Origin: Bacteroides faecis MAJ27
GTDB lineage: Bacteria > Bacteroidota > Bacteroidia > Bacteroidales > Bacteroidaceae
Assembly (NCBI RefSeq): GCF_900106755.1
Contig: NZ_FNNN01000008.1
Location: 1-64,000 of the forward strand
Direction of reading: 5' to 3'
DNA length: 64,000 nucleotides
The notes below the pieces were generated by a model. It saw only the letters and a list, made by a program, of their open reading frames with translations. It had not been told where the DNA came from and searched no databases. Numbering within the stretch: position 1 is the first letter of the stretch; every line of letters begins with the position of its first letter. The position numbers were made by a program, and so were the translations under genes. Below, piece by piece: positions 7,230 to 17,184 of this stretch.

Positions 7230-9389
7230 ATGAAGACCAACAATCGTATAAAATGGATGATTAGTTTATCCTTCATTTTATTTATCCCAAGTACAAACAT
7301 TGCTCAAAATGCCGGGCAAGCCCCCCAAACGAACTATGCTCAAATGGTTGATACACGCATAGGAAGCAAAGGAAATGGATTAAGCTGCGGATTTACCTAT
7401 ATTGGTGCCAGCTATCCGTTTGGAATGATGCAATTCACACCTTCTTTCTTTTCACCGCAAAAAGGCATCGTAGTCAATCAGATGTCCGGTTCCGGATGTC
7501 CGCATATGGGCAATTTTCCGGTACTGCCCATCAGTGGGAAAGTGACAAAGTCTCCTAAAAATATGGAAGATTTTCCGACCTATAAAGGAATAAGAGAAGC
7601 AACAGCCGGATGTTTATCTCTACAAATGAAAGATGATGTTATCTGCGACGTTACTGTTTCAAAACGTAGCGGAATTGCCCGGTTCATATTTCCTGTTGAT
7701 AAAAAAGAAGGTACCATATTGATTGGTGCAGGAGTCAGTTCCACAACCCTTTCTAACGCCTATATCAAAATAACTTCACCTTCTTCCTGTGAAGGATATG
7801 CGGAAGGCGGAGATTTCTGCGGTTATAAAACTGATTACCGGATATTTTTTGCCGCTGAGTTTAATCACAAGGCAAAAGAATATGGAACCTGGAAAGGAAA
7901 TAGCATCAGAGAAGACAGAAAACAAATCGGAGGAGTCCAGTCCGGTGGATATTTTACCTTTGATACGGAACAGAGTGCTTCGGTTGAATATAAAATCGCC
8001 ATATCGTACGTTTCGGTTGAGAATGCCAAAGAAAATCTGCGGATGGATAACGAGAACCGTAATTACCAACAAGTACTTTCGGATACACGACACGAGTGGA
8101 ACAAGCAACTGGGAAAAATAGAAGTTCATTCGGATAATCCTGATAAGCTAACCCAATTCTACACTCACTGGTATCATACACTCATCCATCCCAATATATT
8201 CAATGATATAAATGGAGAATATATAGGAGCCGATTTTGCTGTTCATAAGGTGACATTCGGAAGAGAATACTATACTACTTTCAGCGGATGGGATACGTAT
8301 CGTACCCAATGTCAGCTGTTGGCCATGTTCTATCCTCAAGAAGCCTCCGACATGATGCAATCTGCCATAGATTTTGCCGAGCAAGCCGGAGGCTATGGAC
8401 GATGGATCGCCGCTAATATAGAAACCGGCGTAATGCATGGCGACCCGATGCCTATCATCATTGCCAATACGTATGCATTTGGCGCACAGAACTTCGATAT
8501 TCAAACGGCTTATAAGCACATGAAACGTGGCGCCTGTACTCCAGGGACTTACTCACAGAATGTAGAAGTACGTCCCGGACTATCTAATTATATAGAAAAG
8601 GGGATAGAGAACGCCTCCTTATGTCTTGAATATGTATCCTCAGACTATGCTATAGGGCAGTTTGCTCTTCAAGCCATGAAAAATAAAAAGGAGGCTTCTT
8701 TCTTTATGAAACGCTCATTAAATTGGAAGAATTTATATGATCCGTCCACCAGATGGCTACGCTCACGCCACAATCATGACTTAAACTGGAAACATCCCGA
8801 TCATGACTGGCGCGAAGCAACCAAAGAAAACTATTTTTGGATGGTACCCCATAACCTGGAAACACTGATTGATACCATCGGAGGTAAAAAAGCTGCATCT
8901 AATCGACTGGACAGTCTGTTTGTACGTCTGGATGCCGGCTACGATGATCATTACTTTGCTGCAGGTAATGAGCCTGACTTCCAGGTTCCTTGGATATATA
9001 ACTGGACAGACCGCCCTTATAAAACATCGGAAACAGTACACCGGATATTAAATGAGATGTACACTTCCAAAGCAGATGGTATGCCGGGAAATGATGATTG
9101 CGGTTCAATGGGATCATGGTATGTATTTGCTTCCATCGGGTTGTATCCTATGATTCCCGGAATAGCCGGATTTAGCGTTAGTCTGCCATATTTTAATGAC
9201 ATCACTTTACACTTTCCTAAAGGAAAGCTGAAAATAAAAGGAGGAGATTTTTCCAAATCTTATATCAATGGTATGAAAATAAACGAAGTAAAAAGCAATA
9301 AAACATGGATTGACTGGGCAGAAATAGTTAATGGTGGCTTTATTGAATATAAAGCGGATAATAAAGCTAATAAAAAATGGGGACTATAA
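7230..9389 (+). CDS. GH92 exo-alpha-mannosidase
   Basis: 719 aa with an N-terminal signal peptide (residues 8-25) and no lipobox, so probably periplasmic. The GH92 N-terminal beta-sandwich starts at VDTRIGSKGNGLSCGFTY. The (alpha/alpha)6 catalytic domain carries the signature TFSGWDTYRTQ, GNEPDFQVPWIYNW (from residue 579) and GMPGNDDCGSMGSWYVFASIG (from residue 617), whose paired Asp residues correspond to the base region of the Ca-dependent inverting mannosidases. The family removes terminal alpha-mannose (1,2; 1,3; 1,4 or 1,6). The linkage cannot be read from sequence alone. It is transcribed from its own promoter with operator copy 1, separately from the operon starting at 9663. Confidence 0.92.
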   Translation: MKTNNRIKWMISLSFILFIPSTNIAQNAGQAPQTNYAQMVDTRIGSKGNGLSCGFTYIGASYPFGMMQFTPSFFSPQKGIVVNQMSGSGCPHMGNFPVLPISGKVTKSPKNMEDFPTYKGIREATAGCLSLQMKDDVICDVTVSKRSGIARFIFPVDKKEGTILIGAGVSSTTLSNAYIKITSPSSCEGYAEGGDFCGYKTDYRIFFAAEFNHKAKEYGTWKGNSIREDRKQIGGVQSGGYFTFDTEQSASVEYKIAISYVSVENAKENLRMDNENRNYQQVLSDTRHEWNKQLGKIEVHSDNPDKLTQFYTHWYHTLIHPNIFNDINGEYIGADFAVHKVTFGREYYTTFSGWDTYRTQCQLLAMFYPQEASDMMQSAIDFAEQAGGYGRWIAANIETGVMHGDPMPIIIANTYAFGAQNFDIQTAYKHMKRGACTPGTYSQNVEVRPGLSNYIEKGIENASLCLEYVSSDYAIGQFALQAMKNKKEASFFMKRSLNWKNLYDPSTRWLRSRHNHDLNWKHPDHDWREATKENYFWMVPHNLETLIDTIGGKKAASNRLDSLFVRLDAGYDDHYFAAGNEPDFQVPWIYNWTDRPYKTSETVHRILNEMYTSKADGMPGNDDCGSMGSWYVFASIGLYPMIPGIAGFSVSLPYFNDITLHFPKGKLKIKGGDFSKSYINGMKINEVKSNKTWIDWAEIVNGGFIEYKADNKANKKWGL

Positions 9390-9470
9390 TTAATCACTTG
9401 TTATATAAACAATTAACATTTAATGAAAAGTAAAATAGATACATGATAATATCAGTAATTAATAAATTTA

Positions 9471-9506
9471 TCCGATTAATTAACCCCAATTTAATTATCC
9501 AATTAA
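9471..9506 (+). promoter_or_regulatory. 36-bp operator block, copy 2 (upstream of the SusCD operon)
   Basis: Second copy of the block at 7143-7178: TCCG, TTAATTAACCC, TTTAATT, CAATTAA, with the few differences in the spacer positions. It covers the -25 to -60 region of the promoter at 9518. Confidence 0.6.
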
Positions 9507-9517
9507 GACTAACTAGT

Positions 9518-9526
9518 TTATTTTGC
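9518..9526 (+). promoter_or_regulatory. -7 box (TTATTTTGC) of the SusCD operon
   Basis: Same offset (42 bp) from the shared block as the GH92 promoter. It predicts a leader RNA of about 130 nt before the ATG at 9663. Confidence 0.5.
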
Positions 9527-9545
9527 TCAAAATAATATTTAGAAT

Positions 9546-9596
9546 ATGAAAAAGCACAGTAAATCTCCACCAACTCTTAGAAGTGGTATCTTATAA
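9546..9596 (+). CDS. Possible 16-residue leader ORF in the SusCD operon leader
   Basis: ATG to TAA gives MKKHSKSPPTLRSGIL. It begins about 15 nt after the predicted transcript start. Its end overlaps a hairpin-forming segment (GTATC at 9586-9590 with GATAC at 9607-9611). A basic 16-mer can occur by chance in an AT-rich leader, so this is only a candidate. Confidence 0.2.
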   Translation: MKKHSKSPPTLRSGIL

Positions 9597-9662
9597 TTAT
9601 TATATAGATACAATCAGTTGAACCAGTATTAATCTCAATCATAATTTATAAATCTAAGAACC

Positions 9663-11027
9663 ATGAAAAATTTAAAAATCAAAAGTCGTAAGACGAGGCT
9701 AGTATTTCCGCTATGCGTTGTGCTACTATCGCTTCTTACTATTTGTTGTAATGATGATCTAAAGGTCGATAAAGAGACTTTTTTTCCTCCTAAAGCAGAT
9801 AAAGAATCCAGATTTGATATTTTTTATCCTGATAGTGGTGGCTTCGGTACGAAACTGATATTGAAAGGCTACAACTTTGGCACAGATACTAATTATATCA
9901 AAGTAACAGTCAACGATAAAAAAGCTAAGGTAATCAGAGCGAACGATAATATTATTTATGCGATAGTTCCTTCAAGAGCAGATACCGGCTATGTTCGCTT
10001 ATATCTTAAAAAAGGAGAAGAATTCGAAGAATTTACTTCTGAAACAGAATTCAGGTATCTATTCAAAAGTAATGTGAGCACTTTATTTGGTGTACCGGGA
10101 AAGGCTGCAGAAGATAATCGCCTAGACGGTCCATATGCAGAAGCTTTATTACGCCGACCATGGCAAATTGTTACTGATAATGATGGTACCATTTATTTTG
10201 TAGACGAAGGACGGGGTCAAAGCAAAAATGGTGCGCTCAGAAAAGCTTCCAATGGGAATGTGGAAACACTAGTTTATGATAATAACGGAGTATTCCAGTC
10301 ACCTAACGGAGTTGTTTTCAGTTTAAATGAGGATACCCTCTTTATACCCAACCGCTGGACAGGTAGTGATGTAAAGACTGATGTAAATATAGTATTCTCT
10401 ACACGTGATGCTAATTTTGTGAATACCAAAGCATTGGTTACTATCCCTAAAGCTGGAACCAATTCAGTCGCTGTACATCCTAAAACCGGAGAGGTCTTTT
10501 TTGACCACAATTCAGAAGGAGCCGTTTATCGTCATACCGGGAATGGTAATTATGAGAAAATGTTAGTTGTCCGTGAAGGTTATAACGATATGGAAATGCG
10601 CTTGCTTTTCAATAAGACAGGTGATATTCTTTATATTATAGCCCGTAAAAAGCACTGTATATATAAAGTTGCTTATAATGCGGCAACACATACATTTGGT
10701 ATTCCGGAGCTATTTGCCGGTGATTACGGAGAATCAGGATATGCTTCCGGTAAAGGAACAGGTGCGCGTTTTAACCAGCCAAGTACTCCTTGCCTGGATC
10801 CAGAAGGTAACCTGCTTATTCCCGATAAAATGAATCACTGTATTCGGAAAATAACACCGGAAGGTGAAGTAACCCTATACGCCGGACAACCTCAAACATC
10901 AGGTCATACAGACGGACTGCCCGATAAAGCTAAATTCTATGAACCTGAAGCCGTAACATTCTCAGGTAACGCTTTAATCGTTGCGGACAGAGGAAATCAT
11001 TGTGTCAGAAATGTAGTTATCGAATAA
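9663..11027 (+). CDS. IPT/TIG and NHL-repeat surface lipoprotein
   Basis: 454 aa. Signal peptide with a Cys pair (LTICCNDD) that provides a lipobox; acidic residues after Cys suggest surface export. An IPT/TIG Ig-like domain covers about residues 50-125 (DSGGFGTKLILKGYNFGTD). From about residue 150 come NHL-type propeller blades (RRPWQIVTDNDGTIYFVDEG, FNQPSTPCLDPEGNLLIPD, FYEPEAVTFSGNALIVADRGNHCVR). Such proteins stand in for SusE/SusF glycan-binding lipoproteins in many Bacteroides loci. It is first in the operon, 22 bp before susC. A glycan-binding role is inferred from position. Confidence 0.8.
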   Translation: MKNLKIKSRKTRLVFPLCVVLLSLLTICCNDDLKVDKETFFPPKADKESRFDIFYPDSGGFGTKLILKGYNFGTDTNYIKVTVNDKKAKVIRANDNIIYAIVPSRADTGYVRLYLKKGEEFEEFTSETEFRYLFKSNVSTLFGVPGKAAEDNRLDGPYAEALLRRPWQIVTDNDGTIYFVDEGRGQSKNGALRKASNGNVETLVYDNNGVFQSPNGVVFSLNEDTLFIPNRWTGSDVKTDVNIVFSTRDANFVNTKALVTIPKAGTNSVAVHPKTGEVFFDHNSEGAVYRHTGNGNYEKMLVVREGYNDMEMRLLFNKTGDILYIIARKKHCIYKVAYNAATHTFGIPELFAGDYGESGYASGKGTGARFNQPSTPCLDPEGNLLIPDKMNHCIRKITPEGEVTLYAGQPQTSGHTDGLPDKAKFYEPEAVTFSGNALIVADRGNHCVRNVVIE

Positions 11028-11049
11028 CATATAAATCTATAAATTATCC

Positions 11050-14000
11050 ATGAATAACATGAAACGAATATTCATTCTGCTCCTTATCACAACACTATGG
11101 GGAGTACAAGATAATATCTCCGCACAGCAATTACGAAAAGAGAATAATACACCAGAAGTGCAGGGAATCATAAAAGATATAACAGGTAATCCAATTATCG
11201 GAGCAACAGTTATAGCTAAAAACCAGCCGGGACTCGGTGTTACTTCAGATATGGACGGAAAGTTTAAAATCAAAGTAGGGGAATACGACATATTGGTTAT
11301 TTCTTATATTGGATATACTACTCAGGAAATTCCTGTTATAAGAATTAAAAATAAAAAGGAAGCAATAGTCACCCTGCAAGAAGATAATCAGACTATCGAT
11401 GAAGTAGTCGTAACAGCCAGTGGACATCAGCAAAAGAAGACTCTGACAGGAGCTTATACTACAGTAGATATAGCCCAATTAACAGCACCAAGTTCCAATA
11501 TCACCAACTCTCTGGCGGGAGTAGTACCGGGAATCATCGCAGTACAAAGTTCTGGCGAACCGGGTGAAGATATGTCCGAGTTCTGGATTCGTGGAATCAG
11601 CACATTCGGCGCAAATCAGGGAGCATTAGTTTTAGTAGACGGAGTAGAAAGAAGCTTTAATGAAATTCCAATTGAAGATATTGAAAGCTTTTCTGTACTG
11701 AAAGATGCTTCTGCGACAGCCATCTACGGGCAACGTGGTGCAAATGGTGTGGTATTGGTAACCACCAAACAGGGAGTTGCCGGAAAAGTAAAAATTAATG
11801 CAAAAGTATTAGCAGGATTAGACGCCAGAGGCCCGATGCCCGAATATGCTAATGCTTTTACTTATGCCAGCTTGGCAAATGAAGCCCGTATAGGCAGATA
11901 CGAATCTCCTCGCTATACTCGTGAAGAGTTAGATATTATACAGAATAATCTCGATCCGGATTTATTCCCAAATGTAAATTGGCGTGATCTGATGCTGAAA
12001 AAAGTATCTCCCAAATACATAGCAAACATTAACCTAAGTGGAGGTGGAACAAATGTAACATACTATGTTTCATTAGGATATAACAGTCAGGCAGGTATTT
12101 ATAAGAGTAAGAGTGTCGAAAATAAATACAATACCAACACAACTTACGAACGATTCAATTATCGTGCCAACGTAAATATGAATGTCACTAAAACAACACT
12201 TGTTAAAGTGGGAATCGGCGGCTACCTAATTAATCGCACTCAACCGGGTAGCAGCACAAATGATATCTGGGGATCTTTCTCCAGATTGACTCCACTGAGT
12301 ATTCCCCGTAAATACTCGACCGGTGAAGAACCATCCGTAGATGGAGTGAAAACACCAGAATATTATATGACCAAAACAGGCTATAAGACTATCTGGCAGA
12401 ATAAAATGGAAACTAATATCAGACTGGAACAAGACTTGGATTTCATTACTCAAGGATTGAAATTTGTAGGAACATTTGCATTTGATACATATAATGAGAA
12501 TGAAATTAAACGAATTAAAACTCCTGAATTATGGGAAGCAGAAAAATATCGTGATCCGGACGGAAATCTTATTTTAAAACGAGTGCAGACAGCACAGTTA
12601 ATGGGACAGGAATCGACTACGAAAGGAGATAAACGATATTATACGGAAGCCTCTCTCAGCTATTCCAGGCTATTTAATCAAAAGCACCGTTTTGGCGCAT
12701 TTGCTATGGTCTATTTACAAGAAAAATCTGATACTAATTTAGGCACAGACATTATCGAATCTATTCCGAAGCGGAATCTGGCGTATTCAGGCCGATTCAC
12801 TTACGCATACAAAGATCGTTATCTTGTAGAAACGAACTGGGGATACACCGGTTCGGAAAACTTTGAAAAAGGGAAGCAATTTGGCTTCTTTCCAGCTTTC
12901 TCTGCCGGTTGGGTTATTTCTGAGGAACCGTTTATGAAGAAGATTGCTCCATGGGTAGAAATGCTTAAAATCCGGGCTTCTTATGGTGAGGTAGGAAATG
13001 ATATTATCGGTGGACGTCGTTTTCCATACATTGGATTGGTAAATTCGCATCCGGATGGTGACTACTCATTTGGTGAATTTGGAACAAACAAAATACAAGG
13101 TTACAGAAATGGTACTATTGGCACTCCTAATCTGACTTGGGAGGTTGCTAAAAAATATAACTTGGGATTTGACTTAAGTTTATTCCACGGTAAATTCACA
13201 GGAGTCGCTGATATTTTCCTGGATAAACGAGATGATATTTTTATGACGCGCAGTCATATGCCTGAAACAACAGGACTGGCAGATAAAGCTCCAATGGCTA
13301 ATGTAGGTAAAATGAAGAGTTACGGATTCGACTGGAATGCAGCATATTCCGATCAAATTGGACAAGTAAAATTCACTATTCGTGCAAATATGACTTATCA
13401 GAACACTGAAATTCTGGATAAAGATGAGGCAGCCAACGAATTATGGTACAAAATGGAAAAAGGATTCCGAATGAATCAGACACGTGGCTTAATAGCTATG
13501 GGGTTATTCAAAGATGAGGAAGATGTTCGCAGTAGTCCAAGACAAGACTTCGGCGGGAAAGAAGTACTCCCCGGAGATATCAAATATAAAGACGTAAACG
13601 GTGATGGAGTGGTCAACAATGATGATATCGTTCCAATAGGCTATAGAACTGTTCCGGGAGTCCAGTATGGCATGGGATTAAGTACAAGCTGGAAGAATTT
13701 TGAATTCAATATCCTGTTCCAAGGTTCAGGAAAATGTGACTTCTTCATCGGTGGAAATGGGCCACACGCATTCCGAAATGGACAAACCGGTAATATTCTG
13801 CAGACTATGGTGGATGACAACCGATGGATCCCAAGTGAAATCTCCGGAGATATTTCTACCGAAAATCCGAATGCTAACTGGCCGCGTTTAACCTGGGGGA
13901 ATAATGACAACAACAATCAGAAATCAACTTTCTGGTTAAGGGACGGACGCTATATTCGCCTTAAAAACATTGAACTACGCTATAATGTTCCTACAACTTT

Positions 14001-14187
14001 TACTCGTAAGTTCTTTGTTAGCAATATGCAAATCGGATTTATTGGCGAAAATCTACATACTTGGAGCCCATTCAAACTATGGGATCCTGAGAATGCAACA
14101 ACTGATGAAAAAAATAGTGGAGTTCGAAGTGGAAATGCTTATCCTATAAACAGGACCTACTCTTGCTATATTAAATTAAGTTTCTAA
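11050..14187 (+). CDS. SusC/RagA TonB-dependent outer-membrane transporter (no STN domain)
   Basis: 1045 aa (a second Met at 11059 is equally plausible). A signal peptide is followed by a CarboxypepD_reg-like domain (VQGIIKDITGNPIIGATV ... SYIGYTTQEIPV), the TonB box region DEVVVTASG, a plug domain with the SusC signatures SEFWIRGISTFG and VLKDASATAIYGQRGANGVVLVTT, and a long 22-strand barrel ending NRTYSCYIKLSF with terminal aromatic Phe. It imports oligosaccharides with the SusD lipoprotein encoded 12 bp downstream. Lack of an N-terminal STN domain means no FecR-type signalling, consistent with control by the Kelch regulator instead. Confidence 0.95.
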   Translation: MNNMKRIFILLLITTLWGVQDNISAQQLRKENNTPEVQGIIKDITGNPIIGATVIAKNQPGLGVTSDMDGKFKIKVGEYDILVISYIGYTTQEIPVIRIKNKKEAIVTLQEDNQTIDEVVVTASGHQQKKTLTGAYTTVDIAQLTAPSSNITNSLAGVVPGIIAVQSSGEPGEDMSEFWIRGISTFGANQGALVLVDGVERSFNEIPIEDIESFSVLKDASATAIYGQRGANGVVLVTTKQGVAGKVKINAKVLAGLDARGPMPEYANAFTYASLANEARIGRYESPRYTREELDIIQNNLDPDLFPNVNWRDLMLKKVSPKYIANINLSGGGTNVTYYVSLGYNSQAGIYKSKSVENKYNTNTTYERFNYRANVNMNVTKTTLVKVGIGGYLINRTQPGSSTNDIWGSFSRLTPLSIPRKYSTGEEPSVDGVKTPEYYMTKTGYKTIWQNKMETNIRLEQDLDFITQGLKFVGTFAFDTYNENEIKRIKTPELWEAEKYRDPDGNLILKRVQTAQLMGQESTTKGDKRYYTEASLSYSRLFNQKHRFGAFAMVYLQEKSDTNLGTDIIESIPKRNLAYSGRFTYAYKDRYLVETNWGYTGSENFEKGKQFGFFPAFSAGWVISEEPFMKKIAPWVEMLKIRASYGEVGNDIIGGRRFPYIGLVNSHPDGDYSFGEFGTNKIQGYRNGTIGTPNLTWEVAKKYNLGFDLSLFHGKFTGVADIFLDKRDDIFMTRSHMPETTGLADKAPMANVGKMKSYGFDWNAAYSDQIGQVKFTIRANMTYQNTEILDKDEAANELWYKMEKGFRMNQTRGLIAMGLFKDEEDVRSSPRQDFGGKEVLPGDIKYKDVNGDGVVNNDDIVPIGYRTVPGVQYGMGLSTSWKNFEFNILFQGSGKCDFFIGGNGPHAFRNGQTGNILQTMVDDNRWIPSEISGDISTENPNANWPRLTWGNNDNNNQKSTFWLRDGRYIRLKNIELRYNVPTTFTRKFFVSNMQIGFIGENLHTWSPFKLWDPENATTDEKNSGVRSGNAYPINRTYSCYIKLSF

Positions 14188-14199
14188 ATAAAATACCAT

Positions 14200-16179
14200 A
14201 TGAAAAAGATAATATTATTCATTACTATTTTCTGCGCTTCATTATCCTTTCACTCATGTGCAGATTTCCTGGACGTAGATAAATATTTCTATGATATGCT
14301 ATCGGTAGATTCCGCTTTCTCCAAACGAGTATATGTAGAAGGATGGTTATCCAATACATACGACTATTTAAAACAAGACAATCTAACAGAGTTCGGTTCC
14401 AAATTGATGTGGGCTAGTGATGATTTAGTCCACCCGGACGGAAAAGCTCTGCAGAACTGTAATTATAGTGCCAGTAATTTCCCTATTTACGAAAACCATT
14501 TAAATAGAACCTATGAATGTATTCGTAAATCCTCTACATTTATTGACAAAGTAGTAGAGTGTCCGGAACTTACTTATGAGGACATTTCGGATATGCAGGG
14601 ACAAGCCCGTTTTTTACGAGCATTTGCCTATTGGAGTTTAATAAGAACTTTCGGTCCTGTGCCTTTAATTCCTGAACATGGATTAGATGTTAGTCTTTCA
14701 TATGAAGAATTATCTCTGCCCCGCGCTAAATTTGATGAAATCATCGATTTCATCGACAATGATCTAAAGCTCGCTGCTCGTGTTATGCCAAGAACACGTA
14801 CCATTAATAATTTAGGACGCCCTACCAAAGGTGCTGCTCTAGCATTAAGAGCTAGAATATTATTATATGCGGCCAGTCCTATGAATAATGGAAATACTGA
14901 TTTCTTTAATATTAAAAACCTGGACGGAACACAACTATATAATCAAGAATATGATGAATCAAAATGGGCACGGGCCGCTGCTGCCGCAGAAGATGTGATT
15001 AATCTACAGCAATACAGCTTATATACAGTAGAGCCCCAAAATAATGTGCCTGAATATGAACGCCCTCCCTATCATGAAACTTATTCTAATGAAGAATTTC
15101 CTAATGGATGGAGCAATATAGATCCTTATGCTTCCTATAAAGAAATGTTTGATGGAACAATTCGTGGCTCTAAAAATCCTGAATTAATATTCACTAAAAC
15201 CAAAGCAACAGGAAATTGTGGAATCGAAGATTTCTTTAATAAGAAAAGTATGCCCAGAACTGCCCATGGAGATAACAAAGTCGCTATTACTCAAAAAATG
15301 ATCGATACTTATTATATGAACAATGGACAAACTATAGAAGAGGCAGAGACAACAGGATATTATGTAAGAGAAGGATTCACAGAAACAGCTAATGACCCGC
15401 AAACCATGAATGGAGCTCCCTTCATGGGAGTAGGTGTATCACTGATGTATGCAAAACGTGAAGCACGTTTCTACGCTTGTGTTGGTTTTAATGGTGCTAC
15501 ATGGGAATGTGAAAGTTCCTCGCTGTCTAGCGAGAAAAATTTCCAGTGTTGGTATTACAGAGATGAAGTAAATGGTAAACAAGGATTTACAGAGAACTGT
15601 CCACTGACCGGTATAGGATTTAAAAAGTACTACAACAAAGAAGACTCTTATTCTGAGGGTGGATATCGAACAAATAAAACAGAGCCGACTATACGGTATG
15701 CAGAAGTTTTACTCATTTATGCAGAGGCTCTCAATGAGTTAACTAGTGGAAACACATATACTATGCAAACGTTCAATGACCAAGAAGTGGAAATCAAACG
15801 TGATCCCATCAAAATGAGGGAAGCGATGAAGCCCATAAGAATGCGTGCCGGCTTACCTGATTTTGATGATAATACTTACAATACTTATAGAAATTTTAAA
15901 GAAGTATTAAAAAGAGAACGTCACATAGAATTATTTGCAGAAAATTGTTTCCGCTATTTTGATTTAAGAAGATGGAAAGATGCAGAAGAAGAGGAAAATC
16001 AGGCATTAATGGGATGTAACATCAATATTACAAAGGACGACGAGTCAAGGCAGGGATTCTATATTACAACTGCAGTGACTGCTATTCCCAAAGTCTTTTT
16101 GAAGAAAATGTACCTTTGGCCTTTTCCGACTGCTGAATTAAAACGTAACGTCAATCTGACACAAAACCCAGAATGGTAA
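14200..16179 (+). CDS. SusD/RagB glycan-binding lipoprotein
   Basis: 659 aa. Lipobox SFHSC with Cys20, then ADFLDVDKYFYD as in SusD-family N-termini. The TPR-rich alpha-helical body has the RFLRAFAYWSLIRTFGPVPL helix pair and ALRARILLYAASP. The C-terminal family signature is RHIELFAENCFRYFDLRRWKDAE, and the end, PKVFLKKMYLWPFPTAELKRN, is the usual SusD finish. It caps the SusC barrel and delivers glycan at the cell surface. It is at the long end of the family range, with an insert around residues 290-330. Confidence 0.95.
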   Translation: MKKIILFITIFCASLSFHSCADFLDVDKYFYDMLSVDSAFSKRVYVEGWLSNTYDYLKQDNLTEFGSKLMWASDDLVHPDGKALQNCNYSASNFPIYENHLNRTYECIRKSSTFIDKVVECPELTYEDISDMQGQARFLRAFAYWSLIRTFGPVPLIPEHGLDVSLSYEELSLPRAKFDEIIDFIDNDLKLAARVMPRTRTINNLGRPTKGAALALRARILLYAASPMNNGNTDFFNIKNLDGTQLYNQEYDESKWARAAAAAEDVINLQQYSLYTVEPQNNVPEYERPPYHETYSNEEFPNGWSNIDPYASYKEMFDGTIRGSKNPELIFTKTKATGNCGIEDFFNKKSMPRTAHGDNKVAITQKMIDTYYMNNGQTIEEAETTGYYVREGFTETANDPQTMNGAPFMGVGVSLMYAKREARFYACVGFNGATWECESSSLSSEKNFQCWYYRDEVNGKQGFTENCPLTGIGFKKYYNKEDSYSEGGYRTNKTEPTIRYAEVLLIYAEALNELTSGNTYTMQTFNDQEVEIKRDPIKMREAMKPIRMRAGLPDFDDNTYNTYRNFKEVLKRERHIELFAENCFRYFDLRRWKDAEEEENQALMGCNINITKDDESRQGFYITTAVTAIPKVFLKKMYLWPFPTAELKRNVNLTQNPEW

Positions 16180-16196
16180 TTAAAACAAAGAAGAAT

Positions 16197-17147
16197 ATGA
16201 AAAGAATAATAAACATAATATCCATTACTTTAGGAATATTCATCTTCACAGCTTGTCAAGATGAACTAAACAACGAACTGTTCCACAAATTTTCCTATTT
16301 GGTAGAAAATGGATGGCAAACCTGTGAAGTGGAGATTAAAGATGGAAATATTACCGAATTATTAATTGACTTCGGTATTAACGGAACTTCTGAGAATGAT
16401 AAAGATATAACTCTTAAGATTACTAATGACCCAGATACCTTAGCCGATTATAACTTCGACAAATTTAAAAATCAAATAAGTTCCTATTATATAGAACTTC
16501 CAACCAATTGTTATAGCTTCGACCAGGAAGTATATACCATTCCTAAAGGAAAATACAAAACGACAGCCAAAATTCAGATAGAATTGGATAAGATTCAAAA
16601 TATCTACAACGACTATGTATTACCCTTGAAAATAGAATCTTCCACCGGAGAATCGGTTGGACCAAGCAAATATAGCAAATTATTAGCTTACATTTTACCT
16701 ACGAACAGGTTTTCCGGAACATTCTCAGGGTCTGGTAAGATTACAATTGACGGAACAAGTCAGAGTACTTCTGTTGGCAGTGCCAAATTATATGCCTCAT
16801 CAATTAATACGTGCTATATGTATGCCGGTAATACCAATCAGGACACAGATCCTAATTATAAAGATTATGCTATTAATCTTAGCTTTGATGAAAAAGAACA
16901 TATAACTCTAACTGCCAGAAATGTTGAATTAGAGCTAGAACCAATTACTAATACTCTTACAAGAAAGTATGTATTACACGATACTGATACCCGATATTAT
17001 GTACAGACCAGTGTTTTGTATTTAAAATATAAATACAAAGATTTGACAGAAGGAGAACGACGCACAATCGTGTATGAAGGCACACATACTCAAATAAAAA
17101 ATGTATTAATAAGTGACTATCCTAATGTTAAAGTAGAAGAAGAGTAA
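16197..17147 (+). CDS. SusE-position lipoprotein (DUF1735/DUF4361-like)
   Basis: 316 aa from the ATG at 16197, which gives a clean lipoprotein signal (lipobox FTAC, Cys20). The ATG at 16173 overlaps susD and only adds a polar extension. The N-terminal half contains an Ig-like DUF1735 pattern (ITLKITNDPDTLADYN, YTIPKGKYKTTAKIQIEL, YVLPLKIESSTG). The C-terminal half is beta-rich and resembles the DUF4361 lipocalin-like domain found in SusE-position proteins. It follows susD by 17 bp. It most likely binds glycan at the surface, inferred from position. Domain names are from pattern recognition and not verified. Confidence 0.65.
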   Translation: MKRIINIISITLGIFIFTACQDELNNELFHKFSYLVENGWQTCEVEIKDGNITELLIDFGINGTSENDKDITLKITNDPDTLADYNFDKFKNQISSYYIELPTNCYSFDQEVYTIPKGKYKTTAKIQIELDKIQNIYNDYVLPLKIESSTGESVGPSKYSKLLAYILPTNRFSGTFSGSGKITIDGTSQSTSVGSAKLYASSINTCYMYAGNTNQDTDPNYKDYAINLSFDEKEHITLTARNVELELEPITNTLTRKYVLHDTDTRYYVQTSVLYLKYKYKDLTEGERRTIVYEGTHTQIKNVLISDYPNVKVEEE

Positions 17148-17184
17148 CTGGAACAATAACTATACAATATATAAAACCTTTTAG

